The notes under the pieces were generated by a model. The model saw nothing but the letters and a program-made list of their open reading frames with translations, did not search any database and was not told the origin of the DNA. The translations under genes were made by a program, and so were the position numbers. 64,000 bases of DNA, from positions 13,619,877 to 13,683,876 of the forward strand of contig JAJEKV010000013.1 in assembly GCA_021234155.1 (NCBI GenBank). Reading direction: 5' to 3'. Source of the DNA: Isoetes taiwanensis (lineage: Eukaryota; Streptophyta; Lycopodiopsida; Isoetales; Isoetaceae). Numbering within the stretch: position 1 is the stretch's first letter; each line of letters opens with the position of its first letter. Below are positions 31,871 through 43,966 of this stretch, piece after piece.

Positions 31871-34800
31871 GACACAAAGAGGAACCTCCCTCAAACCCCA
31901 TCATACATAGAGACCCTGAGAGATTGTAAGGCATACTGCTAGGAAAGTGTAATAATCATGAGATGAGGTGGGATGCCACTGCAAATAGAGGGGAAGGGGC
32001 GCAAGAAACCCTAAGACAACCGGACCGCATAAGGCAAAGAAGGCATGAAAATCGAACACAACCAAGATCAATGGCCACCATCAAAGCACATGAAATCAAA
32101 TTGTAGAACCAACGTACCAACAAACTACATAAAAAACCTAACGACAAGACGCTACAGAAGTAAGAACAAACATACCTAACTTATATTATTCATGCAGAAC
32201 AGACTCAAGCGAACTTTCATGAAGACAATGCAAAACCCATAAAGAAAGACCAAAAACTATGCGCCGTGGAATGCATAAAAAGAGAAGATATCAAGAATGG
32301 ACATAGTCAACAAGCCAACAAAGAGCACCTGGAACTAAAATTCAAGAAACAACGTACTAGCAGAGAACCACAGTGAATACTATAATGACAAAACACTACA
32401 ACAAACAAGGACTAAAACCTAAACATATACGCTACATGCATAACTAGATCAAACAAACTTTCAAAAAATAGAAACAACATAACCTACGGAACAAGACGAT
32501 CGGGACCCCAAGACACAAGAACAAAAAGATTTCATAAGGTGACAGAACAATTATGCAATTGAGAATACTGGTAGATGATGTCACAGAGTCAGCGAGGATG
32601 GGATCAAGGCCAAGAAAAAGAATGGATGAAGAAAACCGAGTGCAACCCGAAACAAAAATAAATACCACTTAAGAATGCAAGACAACGGACCAGAAGAACC
32701 ACTGCAACATGCACGAATTTGCGAAGATGCAACCGCATTTGGAAATTTAAAAATGCAGGCCAAAAGGGAGAATGTCGCGGGAAAAAGGGAACATCAAACA
32801 ACTCCTTTAGTTTGTAAGAAGTCAACATAGAAAAGGCATGACGACTAGACCAACAAGGCAAGAAGAACTACATCAAATCAAGGGGCAGACAAAGGAGGGA
32901 ATCAAGACAACAAAGAGAGCAAAGCCAAGATCTCAAGGGATAAAATGGAAACAAGAGGAAAGGAACAAACATAGGGTGAAAAAAGACAAACAGGAGACTA
33001 GAATGAAATGGATAGAAAAAGGGATCGAGAATAGAGAAACAAAGCAAACGAGACAAAATGGCCGAGGACACAAAATGGAAATAACTAAAGGCCCGCAAAG
33101 GCACTAATGAGACACAAAGAATCCATGACAAAGAGCGAGTATAGGCCCTCATAAGGGCATCCATGAGAACCACTGAGAACATATGAGAAGATTGGAGTAA
33201 AAGGACAAATACAGCAACAACAAGAAATAGCAAGGACTAAAATTCATGAATGTATACCCACATGCATAACCGATCCAAGCGAATCTTCAACGTAGAAACA
33301 ACGATAGGGATCTTGAGACTCAAGAACACTCTAGATGGACCAAAATGGCAAGAGAAAGATGGGGAAAGATGGATGCTATATGACATCGTCGGAAGAAGCA
33401 GAGTTAAGAGAACAACTTGCGAATTTGGTTGACGAGGGCAAACCGGTCACTGAGACCAACAAGAGTAAAAAAGGCCAAGCAAGGTGGATGAAATAACTGG
33501 GGTCAACATAGTAAAACAACATAATGAATGGGGCAAAAAGCACTATGATGAGTCAAGAGGTGGGCAAAGGAGGGAGTCAAGACACTAGAAGAGCAAAGAC
33601 GTTTCAAGAGATAAAATGAACAAACAAAGAGGAAAGGGACAAAATGCAAAATGAAAAAGGAAAGGAATGCGAGATTATAATGAAATGGATGGAATAAGGG
33701 ATCAGGAATAGAGGAACAGAGCAAATTGGGATAAGGAGCTAAGGCCACCAATGCAAATAAAGCCCTCGAAGGCATTCACGAGAAACCAAGAATTAATGAT
33801 AAAAGAGAAGAGTATAGGCCCTCATACGGGCATCCAAAAGAACAATTGAGAATATAAGAGAAACAAGCATGCACTTATCTACCTATACAGACATCTAGAA
33901 ACAAAGCTCAAGAATCCTAGAGCAAAAAGGAAGCAAAACAAATGAAATGGATAGAGAAATGGGATAAAGAAAGAGACACTAGAAAACCGCTGTGAAATGG
34001 AAAGGCGAGGGAAATAAATTGGGCAATTGAACAAACTACCACTGAAAAAACCAGGGAAAAAGCACGAGTGAGAGGAACCAATCCCGCGATAAAGTGAACA
34101 AACTACTGCCGAGAAATCATGAGATAAGAATGCTACGAGCAATCAGACAGATGGGACAACTCAGGACAACTCGGACAAGCAGAGCAGCGTAAAGACGTAT
34201 GGAAGCAACTCAAGCACAACCCGGACTGCAAGAGCTAGGACTCAAGGGACACCATAAGAGCTCAACGAGACAAATGGAACAACAGTCAACAAAAAAAGGG
34301 GAGAATGGACGTCGTGTAGTGAAGGGAACGAGTAAAGGCAGTGGAAAGAAGCCAATGAAAAAGAATTGAAGGGGCACATGGTTAGGTGGTCAACACAAGG
34401 ACATGGAACTCGCCACATAAAAGGAATATAAAAGAAGATTTGCAACTAAATGTCACAAGCACCAATCTTTGCAAAGAATGCAAGAGCTCAACCCACACAA
34501 AATGCCAACTGAGATATGGCACTGGCAAAAGCCATATATAAATGAGCCAAATGATTCTAGCAAACACCACCAATTGTAAAATTCCTGCAAAATGACCAAA
34601 AATGTAAGCGACCACCACAAATGGTACCAATAGACCAACGACGGGGGAACATGAGATCCTAAGCAAAAAAGGACCACATCTAAGTATGGAAGCACAGCGC
34701 AACAAAAAGGACTAAGGGTGGTAGAAAATAGAGACGTTATGGACCACACTATGTCTACGAGATTAGAAAGTGTCGAGAATAACCAAAAGCAACATGGCAT

Positions 34801-36987
34801 GAACTAACATGAATCACCAACTCATGATGAATGCAGCTAAGGAAAAGTTCATGTGTAGAAAAATGCCAGAATATCCAAATGGAGAAAGGTTGTATTCAAG
34901 ATAATTGAAAATCCACGACTTCGCCCGACAACTTCGTGCTAAAGTCCGTAGGTCAAGTGCCAAAATGTCAAGAAAAGGGGCAACCGGCATGTGTTGATTA
35001 AATAGGGGGATATAATGAGGAATTGCCCAAAATGCAATGAAGCAACTAAATGCAAACCTGACTTGGCGTAACAAAGCCACATACAAAGTAGTTAGTCCCT
35101 TGTTGACCTCTGTGGACAAAGATTTGACAACGATCCCCATCAAAGTCGACTAGAGACGGCGGCACCCCCTTAATAATGACAAGGCGAGGAAAACTATCAA
35201 GAAGCCAGTCCGACATTGATCCCTCTAGTCGCCAAGTCAAAAAATGATTCTTATCCGCATCTACTCGAGATGCCATCCCCAACCGAACCATAGCTCGAAG
35301 CTTTCCCACACCAAGAACCCTGCAACTAAAACCAATGAAGGCTGTAAACATAACATTTGCAAAAAAGAGGAAACCATACATGGTCAGTCCACCAAAGGAA
35401 AAAACCATCCTCTGACAAATATACTAATCTAAACAGCAACTGGCCCAAGGGAACCTGATAAAACCAACATCTAACAACCCTACTTTTACCCACTACATAA
35501 CTTACAAAACAAGACGGGGTTTTAAACCTTCAAATCCGAAAGAGAGAGCAAAAGGACATAAAATAGACCACCAAAGAGAGAAACCATCACTAGGGGACGA
35601 ACCCTCATTTAAATCAAACACGCCTAATCACCACTAAAAACTAGAAGGACTAGTCAATTTTTAAATGAAGGTAAACAAGAAATAAGATAGGCGACCCAAG
35701 GAAACATACCACCACGATAATCATACAAAGCTAAATGCAAACCGACCCAAGAAAAGAACCAGACGACTCTGCAAAAATGAGCAATAACCCATAATTTATA
35801 CACCTACAAATACATGCAAGTAAGAAAGCCAAAAAAGGATTTGACACGTAAGATAGCTAATCTAGATCTGAAAAAAATAGAGACAAAGTGAGGATGGACA
35901 CCATAAACCGACCAACCCAAAATTTGAAAAGAAAGAACAAAGAAAGCGATACCATTCCTAACACGACTAATGCAAGAACCAAACAACCAAAGAAAGCAAC
36001 GAAGCAAACAAGGACCTGACTCTAGACTCCAAGCTCAAGCACATCCAAGGCAAACCGAAAAAAAAACAACACAAACAAGAAAATGCTCTTTGGGGTAGGG
36101 CACAATGGACCCAAGCACAAACAACCTATGCACCAAGACCTTTATGTTAGCAATGGCTAATAATATGCACGAGGACTTCTTGTTATTAATATTTAATAAT
36201 ATTATGCACAAGGACCCTTGATTATAATGTTTATAACAAAAGAAGGTTTAACGTTGATAACAAAAATAAAATAAAAAAGGGCACCATGGGCAACAAAACA
36301 ACAAGGGAAAGCGGAGGCGTCGATGAGATGGACCAAACCCAACCTAAGCAAAACCAACCTATGCACCGGGACCCTTTGTTATGAATGCTATAAGACTTGT
36401 GGTTATTAATGTGTAATAATATTATGCACAAGGGTCCCTTATTATAATGTTGATAACAAAAGGTTCAATGTTATAAAAAGTGGCACAATTGACCTATGCA
36501 TGGCGTCAAACCAAGGGAAAGATGAGGTAAGGACTAGACGGACCAATCTCAACACGTAACCGATAAAAAAAGGAGGCAAGGGACGAGAGTAATCAATCTC
36601 AACATAGAAACTATTGTCACCATCCGTGTTAAGACCTCGTAATCATCCCTTTAACATCCTCTTAAGACCTCGTAATTCATCCTTTTTAAGACCTCGAACA
36701 TAATCAACCCCCCATGCATCAATCGACAAGAAAAGAAGCATAACTTGTAGGAGGCCCTAGCACATTCAAAGCGAAGAAACTTCCGCGACTGAAAGAAAAC
36801 CTTATAAAGGCTAAGAACAAGACAAACAGAGTGAGAAAAACTTTTGCAATGATCCAACACTACCTTATTTGCTTTAAGGATGTGAAATACAGACAAACCA
36901 CTTTGGAACTGGAACTAGAAACAAAAAACTTGCACATATGAAATATAAACCTTGTAGAAGCAAGAACAAGACAAACAAGCAAGGCAA

Positions 36988-37107
36988 ATGATCCAGATAC
37001 TATACGGTGCATGATGAGGCATGCAAGGCAATCTTTAGCTTTTGCATATGATTTAGATACCATATGGTGCATGATGAGGCATGCAAGGTAATCTTATGCT
37101 TTTGGTG
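36988..37107. repeat. 60-bp tandem repeat, two copies
   Basis: Two consecutive units share GGTGCATGATGAGGCATGCA followed by AGGNAATCTTNNGCTTTT. The repeat is also present in unit 2 near 55388-55507. Confidence 0.8.
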
Positions 37108-37714
37108 AGGCAAACAAGAAAAAACTTTTTCACAAACCTTACCCATTGCTTTCACGAGGATGGTTACGAGATAGAAGTCGTGAGAGACCGCTTTGATGAG
37201 GTTTTGAACTCTAGCCTCTATGACAACAAACCACCTACACCACTGAATGATTCTCTAACAATATGTAATCATAAAGTTCCAAAAGTCTATTTGAGCAAGT
37301 GACTTCTTTAGAACACCTGGACTTTTGCATAATATGAAGTCATGTAACAAAAGAGGATCTTTGCAATCTAAATTCAACATTCTAATTAGTATGAAAGCAG
37401 CATAAAGATTAGGGTCATGGCCCTCAAAGCGGAAAAGGTAGGAAAAGTCTTTGGGTCGACGAACAGGGACATTTGGCGGTATGACGGACGGCAAAAGGGG
37501 GAATACGTTTCGGTATCGGTGGTGGGGCGGTGTAAAGCTCAGGAGAGTAGATTGAGCACACATGGTCACCGAAAGAAGAAAAGAAAAGGGGGTAAGAACC
37601 ACATGAACAGAATAGGAAAACTTATAGGAAAACAACATAGGAAGGAACCAAACAACCAACAAAAAAAAACACACCAATGACCACCACGGCGAAAAAAAAA
37701 AAAGAGTCGAAACA

Positions 37715-37777
37715 AATCCCAAAACCGACCCTATCTAGGCAAAAATCCCAAAAACCGACCCTATCTAGGCAAAAACC
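37715..37777. repeat. 30-bp tandem repeat, two copies
   Basis: AACCGACCCTATCTAGGCAA with flanking A-rich bases is repeated twice. The same occurs in unit 2 near 56100-56165. Confidence 0.8.
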
Positions 37778-38987
37778 CTGGGACCGTCATGAGAAAAACG
37801 AGCAAAATGGCAATTGTCCATACATAGGCTTAAGAACATTATATTATAAGACAAAAAAAGGGCAAGACACCTAGAATAACAAATTCGAATAAAAGAGACA
37901 AGAGAAGAGGGAAGTAGATGCCGCGAAAAGCCAATGCATGAATATGAGCAAATACGTGCGAGCCATAGGTTTCCGTAGAAAAGTATTATAGTGAACACAA
38001 TTATAAATGCGTATGCAAAAAAGGTCATGAGATCATACACGTAACTTCTACATAACAATACACATGCACCATCGAACTTGAAAACCAACATCCACTACCT
38101 TACATGACAAAAACATAAAACAAAACAACACCATAAACAAGAAACCCTAGACCATAGAAAACCAAACTTAAAACCTATCTAAGAAAAAAGTAAAAAAAAA
38201 CACGAAGAAAGAGAGGGAGGGGGCACCGGGATACTGGAACCCAGGAACCCGGGACCACCCGACTTCGTCTGGATACTCCGACCCGGTATCCCCCGGCAAA
38301 AAATACAGGCCAGATCCGGCGGCCGATGGGAGCAGGAAATGCCCAAAACCTGAGGAGAACTTCGGATTGGGTTCGAGAAGGATGAGAGGGATCTAAACAC
38401 TTGCTTGGAAGGGAACAAGGTAAGAACCCATGGGCCAGATCAAAGGAGAAGAGAGAGCAGCCGGAACCAGGATTGATGGGCAAAAAGCATGACGAATCCA
38501 ACCAGAGCAGATGAACAGACCCTAACCGGAAAGGGAAGGCTCTAAACAATAGATAGATCGAAGGTAAGCATCCCGCTGCCGGTCAAAAAAGAAGAGCTGA
38601 ATCAGAAAAATAGAAACATGATAAAAGCAGGAGGAATCTGGCGAATCCGAATCATGAAGAATAGAAGAGGGCGAGTTAGAAACGATAGCAGATAACAGAA
38701 ACCATGGCGAATCAGAAAAAGTCAGAAAAGGACAGAGCAGACGATCATGGCAGAGCAGAAAAGGATAGGGCAGATAACGGACGGAGAAGAGCAGAAGGGC
38801 CAGCAACCTAACACAGAACAGACTAGGACAAAAAATCTGAGAGAACAAGCCAAGCATGCGTAAATGCCCATTAGTTTTAAGGGATCGGGACTGCAAGAAT
38901 ACCGTGATGCTTAAAACAACTGGCAATTCTGAGCCCAATCCTTCTGGAGCAGGCAGAGAGCAGTACCTGAATGAAAGAATAGGCTGT

Positions 38988-39208
38988 AGGGAAACACTAG
39001 AACAAGGAGAATTCAGCTCAAAGGAAACACCGATGAGAATTGCTTGGAAGCTACAGGGATATATAGCAGACAGAGCTAAAGAAATAATGTGCCAAAGAAA
39101 ACTCAGGCTAAAGATGACTCCTACGTCCAAAATAGCGTGACGCCAAAACAAACGTCCCTTTCCCCAGAATGATGGTTCTCTTCTATATAAGAAGAGAACC
39201 ATAGCATT
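38988..39208 (-). repeat. 222-bp direct repeat with hairpin, right copy (unit 1)
   Basis: This is the partner of 31613-31834, starting AGGGAAACACTAGAACAAGG and ending with the ATGGTTCTCTT hairpin and ATAGCATT. The minus-strand reading frame of 230 codons across 38522-39214 is not supported by any similarity. Confidence 0.6.
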
Positions 39209-40100
39209 TTGCATAATGTAGCAAGGAACAATATAATGTAATCAGCAATATATTCCAAATTAAAATCAATTCCAAATTACAGTCAGGTTTATGCTTTATG
39301 CTTTCATATCTCCAATGACAGAAACAAGTTAAAACAAGGAGTTCAATATCTGCATTGCCAAAAACAAGCAGATCAATGGAAAATATATTAGCAAAAGTAC
39401 AAATATGCTTCTAAAAAAAGGGTAGAACATGAGATACCAGAAGGGGGTAATCTTTGTTCTTCAAGAATCTGCTCCTCTCGAACTTATACAATACCAACCA
39501 ATCTAAAGCGAGATCTTCCTATATCCAAAGGTAAGCCCTTGAAGTTAAGGAAAGGGAAACAGAAAAAATCATAGAAAGGGAACACAAAAATCATAGAAAG
39601 GGTAAAGAAGGCTGCAAGTTCGCTGGAGCTTCCCCTGGAGTTTTCTCGATTTATTTCTGGCATTTCCGCTTAACCATTTCCTTAAGCCCTGCTATGGACA
39701 AAGTTTGTTATTTCCTGTTTCATTCCCGGCTATTCATCCTTTCTTTCTTTGCCGAGCTTGTCATTTCACCGCAGGTCGCCTTTAAATCCTTGTTTGCCTC
39801 TATCGCATTATTTCGGTGCCTCCATACTCCATTTTTGCCTAAAGACAAAAGAAGGCATGGTAAGCAAAGATCCTTCAGCTCTAAGAAAAAAAAAAAATAT
39901 GGCGAAGATCAAAGCGAGAATAGGGTCATTTATTGCACCGATGGGGAATTGCTGCAACTAACCGATCTCTTTATTTTTTGCAACCGGCTGTGGACGAGGA
40001 GCAGCTGGAGTATCGGAGGGTATTTGGAGGCATTTGGAGGCTGGAGTATCCGGGTAGGGCGGAGTTAGAGCCTCGACATGCGGCCGGAGTTGGAGCCTCG
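39209..40100. other. Non-coding DNA up to the duplication junction
   Basis: No gene was recognised. It has A-rich runs near 39890 and GGAG-rich short repeats at 39995-40100 (compare GCTGGAG repeats in unit 2 at about 58395-58450). It ends at the junction with unit 2. Confidence 0.5.
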
Positions 40101-42600
40101 GCCCGTGCGTCACAGGGGCCGGTGTACATGACTCTATCATCTTCATCCGAGCTATACGGGGGAGAGTTTGCCTAGATGGCGGTTGAATGTAATTGTTCTT
40201 CGACCTTGTAATGAAGCTTGCAACATGTCACGTTCTCGGAAAAAAACCGAGGCCACCATAAAGCATCGCCCTCCCAAAGTGGTTAGAGCATGGTGAATAC
40301 TTGTCTCAATATAATCCAATGATTTGTTTGAGTCAAATGCTCTTCCCTCCTTTTGACTCTTTGTGATTTCTTTCAAGCTTTTTTAGAGGCATTTGCTCTG
40401 CAGAAAGCATGGAACTAGTATTGGGGATGGTGCTTGAATGAATTGAATACCTGGCTGCACCGGGTACGCCTTTGCAAGGATGTGGCATATTACAAGTGAA
40501 ATTTTGATCCGATGCTGAAATGTAATGTTTCTCAAGGGCTCAATAGCACGGTGACCAGTTGATCTCTCAGAAAAATCCATTCTTTGAAATCATAAGTTTC
40601 TTCCAATAACTCAATGTGCGGACGAGGATTGTAGGAATCTTGGATAACCTCAATCATTTGGTAGGTGAGCTTTTTTTTCGAGCAAGGCGTTTAGAGAACC
40701 TACTAAACATCGATCAATTTGATCGTGTGTATGACCAACAAGCGAGGAAACCAATCTTCACCTTCTTGAAGATTTGTTTCTCTACTAGCATAGCATGATA
40801 AGCAAACAAGGCTGATTCTTATTTTCTCTTGTCGTGTTGTCTAGTGAAGATATAGAACCGGTGGTATATGTTCTAGATTGGAAAGAAGCTTATTCAATAT
40901 TGTGATAGTGAGATTTGGATCAGCATGAATGTTTGGATAATTCAAAAATGCCTTGCAAGATAGTTTTCCATTAAATACCATAGCACCAACAACATGCAGG
41001 TGTATGAAATCTTCTTCAGCAGCATCCTTGGGCACATTGACAAAATGTGGTAGGGTGGTCTTCTTCTGGTCCATTCCATCAATAACAACCGATATGTAGT
41101 TGAGTGGTTGTTCCAGTGCTTTCTTCCTATGTTTTGTCAATTTTCTCCTTTCCAAAGATTGTTGTTCTCTGTGCTTGTTCAATTTCTCTTTCAATGCATC
41201 TGAAATGAAAACGTGTTTAGGAAAGAACCTAATTTTAAGTAGAACTAGGCAAGGACACGTTTTGGAAGCTTACTTTTAGTGTGAAGTGTCCTTGCATTTT
41301 GTCTCTGAGCTTTCAATTCAGAGCATGTAGCACAAACAGACATCCGATGCTTTCTAGGAATGGACACGCGAGAAAACTCTTTTTTCCAGAGCACAGTAAA
41401 GTAAGAGTAGCAGACATGGCGTTCTCCAGCCTCAACACACATGTCCTTATAATTATCGTAGACTTCACGTTTCGTGAAGTTGTCACTCAAGTGGTACATA
41501 GGGCTGTTAGGGAGTTTCTCGCAAGACTCCTTAAAGAAACCTTCCATCCAAGAAACACATTGAAGGGCATGAACTCTGGATATACCTCCTGAGTGGCAGT
41601 AGTTATTAATGCCTGGATTCTTGTCAAGCCTTTTCTTCAGGCGGTCAAGTCGTCTGCTGCCTAAGGCATGTATCAACTTAAAGGCTGTTTGACAGACGGT
41701 GTGGCCACCAGCTGTGTAAGTAAACTTCTTACCATAATCTGGCCTAATATTGAAGGCTAAGTAGCCCCTTTGGTCTAGCAGAGTCATTGAACTGTAACTA
41801 TCACAAATCAACCTCAATTCCTTTAGTCCAGTCTTAAGCAACCAACGTTGAGAACAACAGTGCTTTGTATGTGTTGCCCTCAAGTGAGCCTCGTCCATGA
41901 GTTTCTTTCTTCTTTGGGTTGTACATGCTTTCTTGTGTAAGTTTCGCTTAAGGTTTTTACTTGCAGGAGCTTTGAATTCGAACATAGAGTCTTGTGGCTT
42001 TGGTAGGTCCTCGTCTGAGAGATCAACATGTCAACATGAGGTGTTTCTTCGTCTAAGAGATCAACATGAGGTGTACTAGTAGATGCTGAGAGGTTTGACG
42101 TGGGCAAGTCCTGGGGGGAGGTGCTTTCCCTCTCTGGGAAAAAGTAATCGAGGTTGGTGACGTAATTGACCAGCTTCTGAAGTGTCGTAGAACACAGGAG
42201 TTGCGTGGCGCTGACTGCTCCCACTTGTTGTAGTACCAATTAGCGAATTGGATGGAGTTGGCGTGATTTGCATCCGGGGAGGCAGCCTACGGTGGACTAT
42301 GGGAGACGTACTAAAATGAACTGGAGGAGGTAGTCTGAGCTTTGAAGCCTGTGGTGGAGTAAAACGCATTGGTGGGGGCAAACAACGTTCAGGAGCTGGG
42401 TGTGGTGGAGTAAATTGGACTGGTGGTGGAAGCCGAGGTGGTCGTGCTGGAGTAAACTCAACAGAGCTGGGGGTTTGTATATCGGAGGTAGAATATTCGT
42501 GGCTACTTCCTGGTGTCTGTTGAGGAGGTGTGAAAGTCATTGCAGGAGGAAGCCTGCGAACATGAGTTGGAGGCTCTGCAGTTCTTTTCTCTCGAGCCAT
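40101..42600 (-). pseudogene. DDE-transposase-like protein (DUF7869 type), copy 2, 3'-truncated
   Basis: The minus-strand ATG at 42600 starts MAREKRTAEPPTHVRRLPP. Exon 1 continues through the point where copy 1 carries the chromovirus (42163-42167). A 246-codon stretch (41985-41245) includes RHVCYSYFTVLWKKEF and SVCATCSELKAQRQ. The 74-bp intron is 41200-41273. Exon 2 has VVIDGMDQKKTTLPHFVNVP and HLHVVGAMVFNGKLSCKAF, then frameshifts from about 40841. The duplication junction at 40101 removes the C-terminal 170 or so codons, including the barrel domain. A frameshift near 42110-42160 lies close to the chromovirus target site. Its product could still contain the whole nuclease core. Confidence 0.68.
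42163..42167. other. Empty target site of the chromovirus
   Basis: GACGTAATTGACCAGC is uninterrupted here, whereas in unit 1 TAATT is duplicated around the chromovirus. This single-copy site proves the insertion boundaries and shows the ancestral reading of the transposase-like exon. Confidence 0.93.
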
Positions 42601-42932
42601 ACTCAGAAAGTTAGCGACACACTGTATAAATTTATACGACAGAAGAACAGACGGTATAAATTTATACAGAGATGGTATGAATTTATACAGGAAAGGAAAC
42701 TTAAGGCGGCAGACTGTATAAATTTATACAGAGATGGTATAAATTTATACAGAGGAGGGCAACATAGAACAGAAACGGTATAAATTTATACGAAAACTCA
42801 CAGACACTTGTATGGAAAACTTTATGGAGAAACGCTATACGAAACGGCACTTAGCAGAGGTACTTAAGCCCGGCGCCGGCCACCCTATTTTCTATATACG
42901 CAGCTCGGAGTCGAAGGCGCTCGCGGTGCGGC

Positions 42933-42940
42933 TTATATAC
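42933..42940 (+). promoter_or_regulatory. TATA box of the small accessory gene, copy 2
   Basis: TTATATAC followed by a C-run lies about 50 bp upstream of the ATG at 42989 and between the two palindrome clusters. Position and sequence fit a core promoter. Confidence 0.55.
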
Positions 42941-42988
42941 CCCCCCTTATTTGCTCTCCAGAACGTCTATACGCGAGTCCATACTGTC

Positions 42989-43966
42989 ATGGCCACGTAA
43001 GTCTACTATCCGTACTGTTCTAGTTTCTCTTTTGTTTTAATCTGTTAGAGTGTAAGCGCCCACAGTATAAATTTATACCGATATAGCTCTGGAACGGTAT
43101 AAATTTATACGCCCGAAAGACTGGCGATATAAATTTTATCGATTTCGAACACAGTCGGTATAAATTTATACCGCAAGTGTTCTGGAGCGGTATAAATTTA
43201 TACCGCTCGAGCGGTATAAATTTATACCGCTCCAGAACACTTGCGGTATAAATTTATACCGACTGTGTTCTGGAACGGTATAAATTTATACCGCTCGTGC
43301 TCGGGGCGTATAAATTTATACCAACTGTGTTCTGGAACGGTATAAATTTATACCGCTCTTGCTCGGGGCGTATAAATTTATACCGTTTCAAAACCATTTC
43401 GGAATATTGGTGTCCAGTGCTTAAGGAATGGACCTGAACCTTAATATTTGAGTAATATTGTTGTGTTTTAAGTTTAAATGACACAAATAAAGTGTTAATT
43501 TAGTGTGAATTTCATGGCCTTTCAGCCCATTGTTTTCTGATTAATGTGTTTCAAAAATTGAGAAAGGTTACGTTTCTTGCGTAAAAAAATGGGTTTTTAC
43601 GCTTTCTTCAGCCCCAGGATCAAGTTTACACAGAGAGGCCAATCATCAAAGACAGCACCACTAGACCCACAGACTTATGAACTGAAAGACCAGACGTGGT
43701 ACGTCCACATGGGCGCAAGAGAAAGCAAACCCAATGAGGTGTACCTTTACTTGTGTCATCAATCAGGGAAGGGCAAGTACAAGTCTGATGATTATTACCC
43801 TGCTGGCGAAGTTATAAACCTTGTTACTACAGAGAACGATGATGAGGTTTTAATGAAGTGCATGCATGACAACGGGGAAGTCTACTATGTTCTGAATAGT
43901 AGAATGCTTAGAATAAGCATGTGCAAGCCCAAAGACGTGTATGATTACATTGCGGACAATTACTAG
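42989..43966 (+). CDS. Small accessory protein of the DUF7869-type element, copy 2 (spliced, 120 aa)
   Basis: I predict exon 1 as ATGGCCAC (42989-42996) before the donor GTAAGT, and exon 2 as 43612-43966 after TTTTTACGCTTTCTTCAG, a pyrimidine tract and AG. The join stays in frame and gives a start MATPRIKFTQ. The alternative unspliced start at 43589 would only translate the pyrimidine tract. The protein has DQTWYVHMGARESKPNEVYL, GKGKYKSDDYYPAGEV and a tail KDVYDYIADNY. It is small and hydrophilic, without a signal or membrane segment. I do not recognise a domain; the alternating hydrophobic pattern could be a small beta barrel. It diverges from the transposase-like gene, shares the palindrome array with it, and ends at the edge of the insertion. 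Confidence 0.65.
43147..43270. repeat. Perfect 124-bp palindrome within the array
   Basis: The sequence is its own reverse complement over 62 bases on each side of a CTCGAG centre (43208/43209). It contains four GGTATAAATTTATACC units and the spacer GCTCCAGAACACTTGC in both orientations. Such a cruciform-capable sequence is rare by chance. The matching region of unit 1 is interrupted by small changes. Confidence 0.9.

Larger units (their letters stand above)
31871..38987. other. About 7 kb of strand-asymmetric non-coding DNA (unit 1)
   Basis: The plus strand is very rich in A and poor in T for most of this span, with phrases like ACAAAATGGAAAT and GAGACAAAATGG. The longest frames (up to about 155 codons, minus strand) are low-complexity, Phe/Leu/Ser-rich by-products of this bias and resemble no protein. 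A diverged duplication with ATAATATTATGCACAAGG lies at about 36090-36480. I see no gene. Confidence 0.55.
8466..40100. repeat. Tandem duplication unit 1 (18.4 kb plus 13.2-kb insertion)
   Basis: From about 8466 to 40100 the sequence is repeated at 40101-58497, in the same order and orientation, except that the chromovirus (10539-23745 plus one TAATT) is absent from the second unit. Subtracting the insertion gives 18.42 kb, against 18.40 kb for unit 2. The junction at about 40100/40101 joins AGCCTCG, from the far end of the unit, to CCGTGCGTC, from inside the transposase-like gene. A real tandem duplication and a false join of two haplotypes are both possible. Confidence 0.9.
42624..43384. repeat. 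Array of 17 palindromes GGTATAAATTTATACC, copy 2
   Basis: Seventeen units, two of them imperfect, form two clusters. Six lie at 42624-42793, next to the transposase-like start codon. Eleven lie at about 43064-43384, within the predicted intron of the small gene, spaced about 32-33 bp with spacers such as GCTCCAGAACACTTGC. A spacing near three helical turns places the sites on one face of DNA. Candidate roles are transposase or accessory-protein binding, an operator, or a subterminal transposition site. Confidence 0.92.

Noticed and set aside
32838-33107. Lys/Arg-rich 89-codon plus-strand frame
   Set aside because: It reflects the A-rich strand bias and is not preserved as a frame in unit 2.
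38522-39214. 230-codon minus-strand ORF (and its unit 2 copy 56914-57606)
   Set aside because: It has biased composition, crosses the 222-bp repeat and hairpin, shows no domain, and lies in the strand-skewed block where such frames are expected.
42624-43384. CRISPR array
   Set aside because: The repeats are perfect palindromes with related, not unique, spacers, in eukaryotic DNA and without cas genes.
43577-43620. Unspliced start of the accessory protein (GFYAFFS)
   Set aside because: This stretch is the pyrimidine tract and AG of an intron; in unit 1 the ATG is out of frame because of homopolymer length, while the spliced start stays in frame in unit 2.
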